Positions 9,311-17,718 of a stretch of DNA of 64,000 bases are shown here, piece by piece. Source of the DNA: Euryarchaeota archaeon UBA58 (lineage in GTDB: Archaea; Thermoplasmatota; Poseidoniia; Poseidoniales; Thalassarchaeaceae); the NCBI GenBank assembly GCA_002498525.1, contig DAHR01000008.1:1-64000 (forward strand). Direction: 5' to 3'. A model generated the notes under the pieces. That model ran no database searches. It was given only the letters and a program-made list of their open reading frames with translations, and was not told the DNA's origin. Position numbers and translations under genes: made by a program. The stretch's first letter is position 1; each line of letters starts with the position of its first letter.

Positions 9311-10003
9311 ATGGGACATCCTAAATTCGCACGTGCAAAGACACAGACACCAGCGCACCCTTGGAAGGCTGCTCGCATCGAAGAGGAACACGCTCTCAAA
9401 GAGCAATTCGGCCTCAAGAAGGTCGGTGGCATGCGCGAGATCTGGCGCGAGAAATCCGCTCTGCGCCGCCACCGCAATCAAGCGATGAAACTGATTGGTC
9501 GAGTCGATTCTTCCGAGGGTCATTTCGCTCGAGAGAAACAGGATCTGGTCGAGGCTCTGAACCGCCGAGGCTTGATCGCTGGTGGCTCAAGCATCGATGA
9601 TGTTCTGCAGATCACCGTCGAACACATGCTTGCTCGCCGCCTACAATCCGTGGTCTACTACCGCGGCCTCGCACCGAGCATGCGTGCGTCTCGCAACATG
9701 ATCGTGCACGGTCACATCTCGATTGGAGAACAGCGTATGACCGTGCCCGGCTACAAGATTCTTCGCTCCGAGGAGGAATTCCTCCAGTACAGCGCCACCT
9801 CGCCCTATCTGAGTGATACCCACCCCTTCCGCGTAGAGATGGAGCAACTCCGACTTATCCGTCAGTCCGAAGAAGAGGAAATCGATGAGGTCGGTGGCGT
9901 CCGTGCGACGACCGACAACGACGAGTTCGTCCAGAAGATCAAGGCCGATGCCAAAGAGGCTCCAACCGTCAAAGACACGATTCCAGAAGGCGGTGAAGCC
10001 TGA
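9311..10003 (+). CDS. rps4: 30S ribosomal protein S4 (uS4)
   Basis: 230 residues, longer than the typical archaeal uS4 (about 170-180) because of an acidic C-terminal tail (EEEEIDEVGG... EAPTVKDTIPEGGEA). The core is typical: MGHPKFARAKTQTPAHPW at the start and an S4 RNA-binding domain with RRLQSVVYYRGLAPSMRASR and VHGHISIGEQRMTVPGY. It nucleates 30S body assembly. The ATG at 9311 is chosen because MGHPK matches the family N-terminus. GGTGG lies just upstream. The stop overlaps the rps11 start as TGATG, so translation is probably coupled. Confidence 0.97.
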   Translation: MGHPKFARAKTQTPAHPWKAARIEEEHALKEQFGLKKVGGMREIWREKSALRRHRNQAMKLIGRVDSSEGHFAREKQDLVEALNRRGLIAGGSSIDDVLQITVEHMLARRLQSVVYYRGLAPSMRASRNMIVHGHISIGEQRMTVPGYKILRSEEEFLQYSATSPYLSDTHPFRVEMEQLRLIRQSEEEEIDEVGGVRATTDNDEFVQKIKADAKEAPTVKDTIPEGGEA

Positions 10004-10383
10004 TGGGACACAAAGCGATTCTACACATCTTCACCACCTACAACAACGTGCTGATCACCGCCACAGACCTGACCGGTGCTGAAACCCTCGCCAAGGTCTC
10101 TGGCGGAATGGTGACCAAGAAGGGCAGCGATGCTGGTGGTCAATTCGCTGCTACACGCGCTGCAGAGCGCATCGCTGAGATGCTCGCTGAGAAGGGATTC
10201 GACCAAGTCATCGTCAAGTATCGAGGCGCTGGCGGAAACCGCTCTCACAGCGCTCCTGGCGCGACTGCCGCAATCCGTGCTCTCACTCGTGCTGGCGTCT
10301 CGATCACTCGCATCGAGGATGTCACTCCGATTCCCACTGACGGGACCAAGAAGAAGGGCGGCCGCCGAGGTCGCAGAGTCTGA
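10003..10383 (+). CDS. rps11: 30S ribosomal protein S11 (uS11)
   Basis: 126 residues. All main family blocks are visible: HIFTTYNNVLITATDLTGAE, GGMVTKKGSDAGGQFAA, GFDQVIVKYRGAGGNRS and ALTRAGVSITRIEDVTPIP, ending in a basic GGRRGRRV tail. uS11 lies on the 30S platform near the mRNA exit and contacts the E-site region. GGTGA lies 6 nt before the ATG, inside the end of rps4. It is co-transcribed with rps4 and the RNA polymerase subunit downstream, the standard archaeal arrangement. Confidence 0.97.
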   Translation: MGHKAILHIFTTYNNVLITATDLTGAETLAKVSGGMVTKKGSDAGGQFAATRAAERIAEMLAEKGFDQVIVKYRGAGGNRSHSAPGATAAIRALTRAGVSITRIEDVTPIPTDGTKKKGGRRGRRV

Positions 10384-10392
10384 GGTGATTGA

Positions 10393-11382
10393 ATGGTGAA
10401 GATGGAAATCATTAATGAAAGTGAAGAGAAGATAAGCATACTGCTCAAGGAAACCGACCGCGCATTCGTCAACGCTCTGCGCCGCTCATTGATGTCGGAT
10501 ACGCCGAAGATGGCGATAGAGACGGTTCGATTCCAGATGGGAACATTCGATGTCTGTCTGTCCTGTGGCCACCGGAATGGCGCTGCCATCGCCCGCGAAG
10601 CATCTGGCGGCAGCGGTTGCGGCAACTGCGGCAAGAAACTCGACAAGGAAGGAGTCGATTACACGGTCTGGGAGACCAACGGTCCGCTGCCCGATGAGAT
10701 GATCGCGCAGCGCCTCGCGATGGTCCCGATTCCAACCAACCACGAAGAATACCACTTCGAAGCGAGTTGTCCAACCTGCAAGGATTTGGTTCCAGAGGAC
10801 CGTGGTTGCATGACTTGCAATATGATCTACACCTGCACTGCTTACGGCAGCAAGGAAGGTAGTACTGTAACTGCTGGTGACATGGTCTTCCTCGGCGCTC
10901 AGAGTTTGGAGATTACAGAGCACTACCGAACGATTCCAATCACCAAATTGTACAAGGGTCAGATGCTCGAATTCATTGCCATCGCAGTGATGGGTGTCGG
11001 TAGCGAGCACGCCAAGTGGTCGCCGGTCTGCGGTGTGACTTTCGTACCTCGCTCGGTTGCGATTATCAACAACAAGGTCCGCGCCAGGGTGCTCTTTCGC
11101 TTGAAACTCGGCATCACCGCGAGGGATTTCGACAAGAAAGGTCGCCTTGAGGATATTGACAAAGTGAAGACATTGATCACTGAACTCCACCACGTTGGTG
11201 ACGGTACAGAAGAGAAGGTCGAATTCAAGGATGCGATCACCATCGAGGAGATTCCTGGAGAATTCATCTTCAGTTTCGAAACAGATGGCTCGATGGCGCC
11301 ACAAACCGCTCTGAAGAAGGCTGCTGCATCCCTCTCGATGAGCTTCGGTTCACTCGAGGAAGACCTCGCTGCCGTCCTTTGA
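10393..11382 (+). CDS. rpo3: DNA-directed RNA polymerase subunit D (Rpo3) with inserted zinc ribbon
   Basis: 329 residues, longer than the usual 200-270. Rpo3 is the archaeal alpha/RPB3 homologue that dimerises with Rpo11 and starts RNA polymerase assembly. The dimerisation motif is clear (TDRAFVNALRRSLMSDTPKM, about 21-40). Between AIETVRFQMG and TVWETNGPLPDEMIAQRLAM sits an insertion of about 38 residues with C55xxC58 and C76xxC79, which is not in the ordinary family layout. A second cluster (C126, C129, C139, C142, C148) lies where many archaeal Rpo3 proteins carry a ferredoxin-like Fe-S domain. GAGGTGA lies 4 nt before the ATG. The position after rps11 is canonical. Confidence 0.95.
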   Translation: MVKMEIINESEEKISILLKETDRAFVNALRRSLMSDTPKMAIETVRFQMGTFDVCLSCGHRNGAAIAREASGGSGCGNCGKKLDKEGVDYTVWETNGPLPDEMIAQRLAMVPIPTNHEEYHFEASCPTCKDLVPEDRGCMTCNMIYTCTAYGSKEGSTVTAGDMVFLGAQSLEITEHYRTIPITKLYKGQMLEFIAIAVMGVGSEHAKWSPVCGVTFVPRSVAIINNKVRARVLFRLKLGITARDFDKKGRLEDIDKVKTLITELHHVGDGTEEKVEFKDAITIEEIPGEFIFSFETDGSMAPQTALKKAAASLSMSFGSLEEDLAAVL

Positions 11383-11423
11383 GACGACGCAGACTTCTTG
11401 CACCTCCGTGGGAACGAAGCCTC

Positions 11424-12401
11424 ATGACCGCCATCCTCGGTCGTGGCACCTGCGGCGCTCACCTGACCCTGCTGTTCACCGTCGAGGATGCCTCGGCCGA
11501 CCCTGTTGAGCAAGGCAGCCTCGGGACTGGAATCTGTGTTGAGGATGGCATCGAAGCCATCGCTCGCGGTCAGGCGGGCGAGCCTCGTCTCTCGATTCGC
11601 TTCATCGATGACGTCGGAGACACCCGTCTCTACCAACAGGTGCTCGACCTCCTTTGCGAGGAGGTAGAAGCTGCGAAGTCGATGCAATGGGAACTGGCTG
11701 TCAGAATGCATCTGCCGATATCTCAGGGATTCGGCATGTCCGCCGCAGGCGCCGTCGCGGCAGCCTGCGCCTTCCAACGAGCACTTGGACTACCGCATGA
11801 AGAGAGCCTGCGTCGCGCCTTTTCAATAGCTCACAGGGTCGAGCGCGCGAACTCGACTGGACTGGGAGATGTCGCCGCGCTCGCCGCTGGTGGCATCGAG
11901 CGACGAATCGCCCCAGGCGCACCATATTCGGGCACCCAATTGGCGAGAGGACCCGGTATCGCACAGGGTTGGAGTGAAGCAACTCCAGTGGTTCTGGCAT
12001 GGCGTGAGAATCCTGGGCGTCACACTTCAGAATACATCGACCATCCCGATTGGAAGCGGCTGATTTCGGAGGCTGGCAGCGCCCAGATGAGCAGTTTGTC
12101 CGCAGGCGGATGGGACTCATCGCGCTGGCAGGATCTGATTGATTCGGCTCAGACATTCTCGCGAGATTCGCGTCTCATCGACGACGCATCTCGCGGCATT
12201 CTGGTCGAAGCCGGCACAAACGCGGCTGAAAGAGCCGGCTTAGCAGGTAGAGTCTCAGTCCTGCTGTGCATGCTTGGCGAGAGCATCGTAATCGTTCCCA
12301 ATTCTCTTGACTCCGCCCCGCAGTCCTTCGATTCTCTGATCTCTGAACTCGAGAAGGAAGGCTTGTTGGCAAAAGCCACCAAAGTCGGCCCGCTCTCATG
12401 A
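11424..12401 (+). CDS. Pantoate kinase (GHMP family)
   Basis: 325 residues from the ATG at 11424; an in-frame TTG at 11379 overlaps rpo3 and is less likely. The N-terminus (GRGTCGAHLTLLF) and the GHMP ATP loop PISQGFGMSAAGAVAAACAF near residue 95 mark a GHMP kinase. TGLGDVAALAAGGIERR is typical of archaeal pantoate kinase, which together with phosphopantothenate synthetase replaces the bacterial PanC/PanK steps of coenzyme A synthesis. It directly follows rpo3 and is likely in the same operon. Its stop codon abuts the stop of the convergent gene in a shared TCATGA. Confidence 0.85.
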   Translation: MTAILGRGTCGAHLTLLFTVEDASADPVEQGSLGTGICVEDGIEAIARGQAGEPRLSIRFIDDVGDTRLYQQVLDLLCEEVEAAKSMQWELAVRMHLPISQGFGMSAAGAVAAACAFQRALGLPHEESLRRAFSIAHRVERANSTGLGDVAALAAGGIERRIAPGAPYSGTQLARGPGIAQGWSEATPVVLAWRENPGRHTSEYIDHPDWKRLISEAGSAQMSSLSAGGWDSSRWQDLIDSAQTFSRDSRLIDDASRGILVEAGTNAAERAGLAGRVSVLLCMLGESIVIVPNSLDSAPQSFDSLISELEKEGLLAKATKVGPLS

Positions 12402-13487
12402 GTGCGAGCCGTTGCGGGACTTCTCGTGGAAATCCGCCAGTGGCGTCAGATCGAGCGGGCTGGCGTCGAGCAGAATCGCTCCATTGAGTTTCAATGTCTC
12501 AGTGAAACCGTGACGATAGACAATCGCTCCTTGACCGTACTCCTTGACGTAGCGATCGACCTGTTTCTGCGTCTTCTTGCGTGGGAAGCGTAAATCGGCA
12601 CCGAAGAAATGCTTGGCGTCGATCCAGGCACAAGGGACGCCGTTGATTCGCAGATCATCCAGAAGTAACAGATCCGGCGTGACGATGGCTCTCCCTTCAG
12701 TCTGTTTCTGCTCTTTCAGGAGTTCCTCCTGGCGGCGGAAGCGGATATCGAGGAAATCGAAATGAGCACAGAGGATGTCCTCGAAGACCTCGGCTGCTGA
12801 TTGGGTCTCGCTCTGATTCACCGAACTGACCTTGTCGGCCTCTTCGGCGCGGTTGAATTCTTCGCGATCCCTCTTGTTCAGTCGTTTCGAGTCTTTCAGA
12901 GTCTCTTTGATGCGATTCTTCGACCAGCCTCGACCTGTGAGAATCGCTCTGAAAGTGTTGACTGGCGGAGCATCGAATCGCTTCGCAAGAGTCAGAACAC
13001 CCTCTCCTGCATTGTAGCGGCGGCAGAGTTGGTTCGAGTTGCGCATCAGTCGACCGTGAGAATGTACGCTCTTCTCTTGATTCAGCGCACCGCGGAGTGA
13101 AAGCGCTTGTTCGATAGTGATCGGTAGATTGGCGATTTCGCCTCGGATATCGTCAACTCGCTCCTCGGGAAGATAACCGAACTCGCCTGGTTGGCAGACG
13201 ATTTGACCCACTTTCTTCTGCACCGTCTTGGGCACCGCGTTGGTGCGCCAGCGTAGTCGCTGCTCTCGTGGAGGGGGATCGATGTTGGCTGGCAGGCCCA
13301 TCGGAGGTGGGTCCTGCTTGAAGCGCGCGAGGGCGCGCTCGACCGCTTCGGGGTCTCCCTTTGACCACGGCTGCGGAGATTGTTCCGCGGCCGGCTTCCT
13401 TCGTGGTCGGCGCCTTCTGCGCCGGCCACCGCCGTCCTTCTTTTCACTCAACGACGCCTTCGAGTCGAGGGCCGTCCATGAACCCAC
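12396..13487 (-). CDS. TPD-motif nuclease-like protein (CDIN1/C15orf41 family)
   Basis: 363 residues from a GTG. A very basic N-terminus (GGGRRRRRRPRRKP) precedes a helical region with HTH-like character (LMRNSNQLCRRYNAGEGVLT, then ILTGRGWSKNRIKETLKDSK). The C-terminal domain carries the diagnostic TPD at about 270-272, then WIDAKHFFGA (about 288-297) and YGQGAIVYRHGF (about 317-328). This is the core of the TPD-motif family that includes human CDIN1, whose fold is PD-(D/E)xK nuclease-like; D271 and D290xK292 are the likely metal-binding residues. The native substrate is unknown. It is convergent with pantoate kinase. A TTG at 13451 is an alternative start. Confidence 0.8.
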   Translation of the reverse strand: MGSWTALDSKASLSEKKDGGGRRRRRRPRRKPAAEQSPQPWSKGDPEAVERALARFKQDPPPMGLPANIDPPPREQRLRWRTNAVPKTVQKKVGQIVCQPGEFGYLPEERVDDIRGEIANLPITIEQALSLRGALNQEKSVHSHGRLMRNSNQLCRRYNAGEGVLTLAKRFDAPPVNTFRAILTGRGWSKNRIKETLKDSKRLNKRDREEFNRAEEADKVSSVNQSETQSAAEVFEDILCAHFDFLDIRFRRQEELLKEQKQTEGRAIVTPDLLLLDDLRINGVPCAWIDAKHFFGADLRFPRKKTQKQVDRYVKEYGQGAIVYRHGFTETLKLNGAILLDASPLDLTPLADFHEKSRNGSHS

Positions 13488-13545
13488 CGAGTGAGGGTGT
13501 CTCGGACTCGTGGCCGTGAGGGTTCAGACTCAGTGCAAATAATGC

Positions 13546-13881
13546 TCAGACTCGACGCCGCGCGTAGGCATCGTAGGCCAGATCGCGCAATGGTCTTGGG
13601 ACCAACCAAAGGATTGCGCCCAAGGGCCAGGGAAAACGAAGTCGAAGAAGAATCCGGATGCTGGCAGCCGATTTTGCGAACCACCGCCCGTGAGCGTCGC
13701 GGAGGAAAATGGAGTCGAGCTCCTGCATGGAATCTGGCAGGGTTGTGAGCAAGGCTCGGCCATCCTCACTCTCCTGGGCGACGAGTTCGATGTGGGCCTT
13801 CGGGTCGCTTTTAGAGACGAATTCAGCCCAGCCTGAACAGACTCGGCAGGAACCGTCGTAGAGTAGAGTGGCATCGGCCAT
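13546..13881 (-). CDS. DCC-family thiol-disulfide oxidoreductase-like protein (DUF393)
   Basis: 111 residues. The family signature LLYDGSCRVCSGW lies at residues 6-18, with a CxxC at 12/15 on a thioredoxin-like fold. The ending, with FPWPLGAILWLVPRPLRDLAY and AYARRR, is typical. The family is proposed to act in thiol/disulfide exchange, but substrates are not established. GGGTGA lies 3 nt before the ATG. The start lies 9 nt downstream of the leuS stop on the same strand, so the two are probably co-transcribed. Confidence 0.85.
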   Translation of the reverse strand: MADATLLYDGSCRVCSGWAEFVSKSDPKAHIELVAQESEDGRALLTTLPDSMQELDSIFLRDAHGRWFAKSAASIRILLRLRFPWPLGAILWLVPRPLRDLAYDAYARRRV

Positions 13882-13890
13882 TTCTCACCC

Positions 13891-16770
13891 TCAGAGGAAT
13901 GCGATTCCAGGCTCGAGTGGGAATGCGATTCGGGCTTTGCCGCCGACATCCTCGCCACCCCCCACGGCATAGACCGTGACCGATTCAACGGCCAAAGCGA
14001 GAGCGATGAAGTCGGTATTTTCGTCGAGCATTGCCGCTTCGTCGAAGCCCTCCAAGAGCAACGATTTCTCCCCCTCCGACCAAGTATGAATCCTCCCACG
14101 CTTCTTCTTCGAACCCATCGCCAGAACCATCCAGGTCTGGAATATCTCGCCGCGAAGAGCCTCGTTTTCGAAAATCGGCAGCGACTTCAGGTGGTTCTGG
14201 CCCTCGGCCCTGAAATCGAAATCAGCAGCAGCAAGCCCGACCGCCTCGCGAGCCAACTCACTCTTCCAAGCAGCCGCAGTCTGAATCACAGCCTGAGTGA
14301 TCGGCGCATCCGAATGGCGCTCAGCCAAAACCCGAATATTGCGCCCAGAATCAATCACATCGCGCAAGTAGGCCTCGCGAGCAAGTATCGCAACATCAGA
14401 AGCATTCTCCCCAACATCGCCAAAGACATGACTCGCAAGTATCCCAGCACCACCCAGGTCAGACCAAAACTCCTCGGCAATATGTGGAGTTGCAGGAGCG
14501 AGAATAGGCGCCCAACCCGCCATGAATAGCCGCGCAGTGGCGCGGTCAGCCCCTCCGCGCCGCAAATACCACTGCCAATCAGCAAGCATCTCGAAATGAC
14601 TCGCCATCACAGCCTCGCGCAGGCTCACAGCCGTCATCGCAGCCAGCCAGCGGGCCTGATTCACACGCAGCCGAGCCAGCAACCAACCATCCATGGATGT
14701 GGGCGAGTCTGCCAACGAAGAAGCAACCGAGAAGGCCTCGATGATGCCCAGAAGGTGTTTGTGATTCGCCTCGACCGCGGTGTCAGACCAGTCCATCCCA
14801 GCCTCAGGATTGGCTCCGAAGAGAATGAACAGACGAATCGTATCAGCGCCATACTTCTCGACCATCAGACCCGGGCTCACGGTATTGCCCAGCGACTTGC
14901 CCATCTTCACCGAACGCGAACCCAACCCAGCTCCACAGGTCTGGCAGTCGCCGCCGAAATGATCGACGTGATATTCAGTATTGCAATCAGCGCAGAAGGG
15001 AGCGGGCGCATTGAGCATGCCTTGGCAGACTAGGCGCCCGAACGGTTCAGAAACGGAATTCATTCCAAGATCGCGCATGGCCTTGGTGAAGAAGCGAGCA
15101 TAGAGAAGGTGCATCACAGCGTGTTCGATGCCACCGATGTAGAGGTCGACTCCGCCGTCCATCCAGTAATCCGCAGTGGCTTTGTCGAAGGCGGCGGAGT
15201 CGTTGCTGGCATCTGCGAAGCGCATGAAATACCAGGATGAATCGTAGAATGTGTCCATCGTATCGGTCTCACGTTGCGCCGCTTGCCCGCACTTTGGGCA
15301 AGTTGTGTTGAGGAATTCTGAGTGGCTGGCAAGCGGGTTGCCGCTCTCCTCCCAACTGAACACTGCATCGAGCGGCAAGGTGACTGGGAGGTCAGAAATA
15401 GCGACAGGAACAACTCCGCAGTCAGCGCAATGGACCATCGGAATCGGTGTTCCCCAGAAGCGCTGACGGCTCAGCAGCCAGTCGCGCAGGCGATACTGAA
15501 TCGTACCATGCCCAGAACCTTCAGCCTCCAAAGCGGCGATAACTGCAGACTTCGCAGCCTCGCCGAAGAGCCCGTCGAATTCAGACCGACTCGAATTGAC
15601 CATCCAGCCGAGGCCATCGAAGACAGGGTCTTCCTCGATGCCTTCGCCACCCTCATTCCTCGTCAGAACCGGCAGCACCGGAATGCCGTATTTCTTGGCG
15701 AAATCATAGTCGCGCTGATCGTGGCCGGGAACCGCCATGACAGCGCCAGTGCCATAACTCGCAACGACGAAGTTACCAGCGTAGATCGGCACTTCTTCGC
15801 CATTCAGAGGATTGATTGCAAAGCGCCCGAGAGGAACGCCTTTCTTCTCCTTCAGCATATTGATTCGCTCAAATTCAGACAATTTCGCGCACTCGTCAGC
15901 CAATTCGCGCCAACCCGCCTCAAACTCAGTGCCAGCGACCAAATCCTCGCAAAGTGGATGCTCGGGTGAAAGCGTCACGAAAGTCACTCCGAAAATCGTG
16001 TCCGGCCGCGTCGTGAAAGCTCCAATCACAGCATCGGCACCAGCAACCTCGCCAACCACAGGAAAATCGATGTGAGCGCCGGACGAGCGGCCAATCCAAT
16101 TGCGTTGCATCGCCTTGACATTCTCTGGGAATTCGATGTTGTCGAGCTCGTCGAGCAACTCGTCGGCATAGTCGGTCATCTTGAGGAACCATTGCGCCAT
16201 GTCCTTCTGAACGACCTCCAAACCGCACCGCCAACAGCGGTTGTTCTTCACCTGCTCATTGGCCAATACAGTGTCGCAATCCTCACACCAATTCACCGGA
16301 GCAGTGCGTCTCTCGACCAGCCCCGCCTCATTGAAACGGATGAAAATCTCTTGATTCCAGCGATAATATTCGGGTGTCGATGTCGTCAGTGTGCGCCGCC
16401 AGTCGTAGGAATATCCCATCCTCTCCTGATCGGCCCGAATCATCGAGATATTGCGCTCTGTAACCGTGTGCGGGTGCCCGCCTTCCTTCTTCGCCGCGTT
16501 CTCGGCGGGCATCCCGAAGGAATCGTATCCCATCGGATAGAGTACGTTCATTCCCATCAAGCGCTGGAAACGAGCCATCGCATCGCCGATCGAGTAGTTT
16601 CGAACGTGGCCCATGTGCATATTGCCGGAGGGGTAGGGAAACATCTCGAGGCAGTAGAACTTCGGCCGCGAGGGGTCGAAATCAGCGTCGAAAACACCAG
16701 CATCACGCCAACGCGCCTGCCATCGCGTCTCGATTTCTGCGGAATCGTATGCCATTCTCTCATTTCCCAT
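13891..16770 (-). CDS. leuS: Leucyl-tRNA synthetase, bacterial type
   Basis: 959 residues from the ATG at 16770; a second ATG at 16755 is possible. It charges tRNA-Leu with leucine. Class I motifs are present: MFPYPSGNMHMGHVRNYSIG (HIGH box HMGH) and KMGKSLGNTVSPG (KMSKS box as KMGKS). Zinc-ribbon cysteines occur in WCEDCDTVLANEQVKNNRCW and again in CADCNTEY...CQTCGAGL. The editing domain includes TTRPDTIFGVTFV and the YGTGAVMAVPGHDQRD block. The sequence resembles bacterial LeuRS (NYSIGDAMARFQRLMGMNVL, MPAENAAKK) rather than the archaeal/eukaryotic form, which suggests an ancient transfer. The upstream frame to 16923 is low-complexity and excluded. Confidence 0.96.
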   Translation of the reverse strand: MGNERMAYDSAEIETRWQARWRDAGVFDADFDPSRPKFYCLEMFPYPSGNMHMGHVRNYSIGDAMARFQRLMGMNVLYPMGYDSFGMPAENAAKKEGGHPHTVTERNISMIRADQERMGYSYDWRRTLTTSTPEYYRWNQEIFIRFNEAGLVERRTAPVNWCEDCDTVLANEQVKNNRCWRCGLEVVQKDMAQWFLKMTDYADELLDELDNIEFPENVKAMQRNWIGRSSGAHIDFPVVGEVAGADAVIGAFTTRPDTIFGVTFVTLSPEHPLCEDLVAGTEFEAGWRELADECAKLSEFERINMLKEKKGVPLGRFAINPLNGEEVPIYAGNFVVASYGTGAVMAVPGHDQRDYDFAKKYGIPVLPVLTRNEGGEGIEEDPVFDGLGWMVNSSRSEFDGLFGEAAKSAVIAALEAEGSGHGTIQYRLRDWLLSRQRFWGTPIPMVHCADCGVVPVAISDLPVTLPLDAVFSWEESGNPLASHSEFLNTTCPKCGQAAQRETDTMDTFYDSSWYFMRFADASNDSAAFDKATADYWMDGGVDLYIGGIEHAVMHLLYARFFTKAMRDLGMNSVSEPFGRLVCQGMLNAPAPFCADCNTEYHVDHFGGDCQTCGAGLGSRSVKMGKSLGNTVSPGLMVEKYGADTIRLFILFGANPEAGMDWSDTAVEANHKHLLGIIEAFSVASSLADSPTSMDGWLLARLRVNQARWLAAMTAVSLREAVMASHFEMLADWQWYLRRGGADRATARLFMAGWAPILAPATPHIAEEFWSDLGGAGILASHVFGDVGENASDVAILAREAYLRDVIDSGRNIRVLAERHSDAPITQAVIQTAAAWKSELAREAVGLAAADFDFRAEGQNHLKSLPIFENEALRGEIFQTWMVLAMGSKKKRGRIHTWSEGEKSLLLEGFDEAAMLDENTDFIALALAVESVTVYAVGGGEDVGGKARIAFPLEPGIAFL

Positions 16771-16955
16771 TCGAACTTCATCGGGAGCATTCAGGCTCCC
16801 GGCAGAAGCAGTAAGTCGGGCGCGAGCCCGCCGTCTCGGGGTTGTGAAGCGGGCATTGGTGCCACGAGTCGCCGTCGCGCGGTCTCGATTTGAAGACTGC
16901 GCCGCGCGCGAGGCCGCCGCCACGCCTATGCGTTGTGAGGGGGTGCGAGGAATCG

Positions 16956-17708
16956 ATGCTGGCCGACGGTGAGTTCGATATCCGTGATGGCGGCGACGGT
17001 ATCGAGGTCTGGGTCACCCAGATGGGTGATTACATGAACATGAACACCGCTTGGATCGACCGTGCTTCAGGCACGGTCGCAGTAGTCGACCCATTCGACT
17101 CCGCCCGCTGGGTCGAAGCACTTGCAGCAGAAGGACTGCGCCCCACTCATCTACTCTACACCCACACCCACCGCGACCATACTGCGGGCTATGATGAGAT
17201 GATGAAATTAGTTCCCGAGGTGGATGTCTGGGGACACCGCGAGGCGATTCACAAGAGTCTGATGGGACGCTTCGTCTTCGGTAACATCTCACTGTCGAAG
17301 GAATGGACGCACCCACCCAACTCGACTGTTGAATGGAGTGCCGGCGGAATCACGCTCGGAATCACCAACTCGCCCGGCCACGCACCCGGTCATGTCACCA
17401 TCCACGGCTACGGCGTCTACCACGCTGGCGACCTACTGTTCACAGCCGCTTCGGGGCGGGTCGATCTACCCGGGTCTGACCCGACCGCCCAATGGCACAG
17501 TGTCTTGTACGCGCGCGGACTGCTGCGCACGCTACCTCCTGATTGGCGCCTCATCCCCGGGCATCGCTACGATTGGATAGATGGGTCGACACCCGATTGG
17601 GTCAGTTTAGCCGACGCGCTCGCCTACAATTACGCCCTAAACGCGCGCGAATTGGAAATGTTCGAACAATTGCCGTTTCAGCGCTTCGATGACGATATCG
17701 CTGCTTGA
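16956..17708 (+). CDS. Metallo-beta-lactamase fold hydrolase (glyoxalase II-like)
   Basis: 250 residues from the ATG at 16956. The zinc-binding signature THTHRDHT (H70xH72xD74H75) is followed by SPGHAPGHV, YHAGDLLF and a C-terminal IPGHRYDW. Together these supply the full set of His/Asp ligands for a binuclear site. Such enzymes hydrolyse thioesters, phosphodiesters or lactones in the cytosol. The spacing is closest to the glyoxalase II/lactonase-like group, but the substrate cannot be read from sequence. It is divergent from leuS and convergent with the LETM1-like gene. Confidence 0.88.
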   Translation: MLADGEFDIRDGGDGIEVWVTQMGDYMNMNTAWIDRASGTVAVVDPFDSARWVEALAAEGLRPTHLLYTHTHRDHTAGYDEMMKLVPEVDVWGHREAIHKSLMGRFVFGNISLSKEWTHPPNSTVEWSAGGITLGITNSPGHAPGHVTIHGYGVYHAGDLLFTAASGRVDLPGSDPTAQWHSVLYARGLLRTLPPDWRLIPGHRYDWIDGSTPDWVSLADALAYNYALNARELEMFEQLPFQRFDDDIAA

Positions 17709-17718
17709 TTGCGGGCCG

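Noticed and set aside
10486..11304. A 272-codon antisense frame over rpo3
   Set aside because: It lies opposite a clearly conserved polymerase gene and its translation shows no motif. It is a codon-bias shadow.
16072..16893. A 273-codon plus-strand frame antisense to leuS
   Set aside because: It lies opposite conserved LeuRS catalytic and editing sequence, and the translation has no recognisable features.
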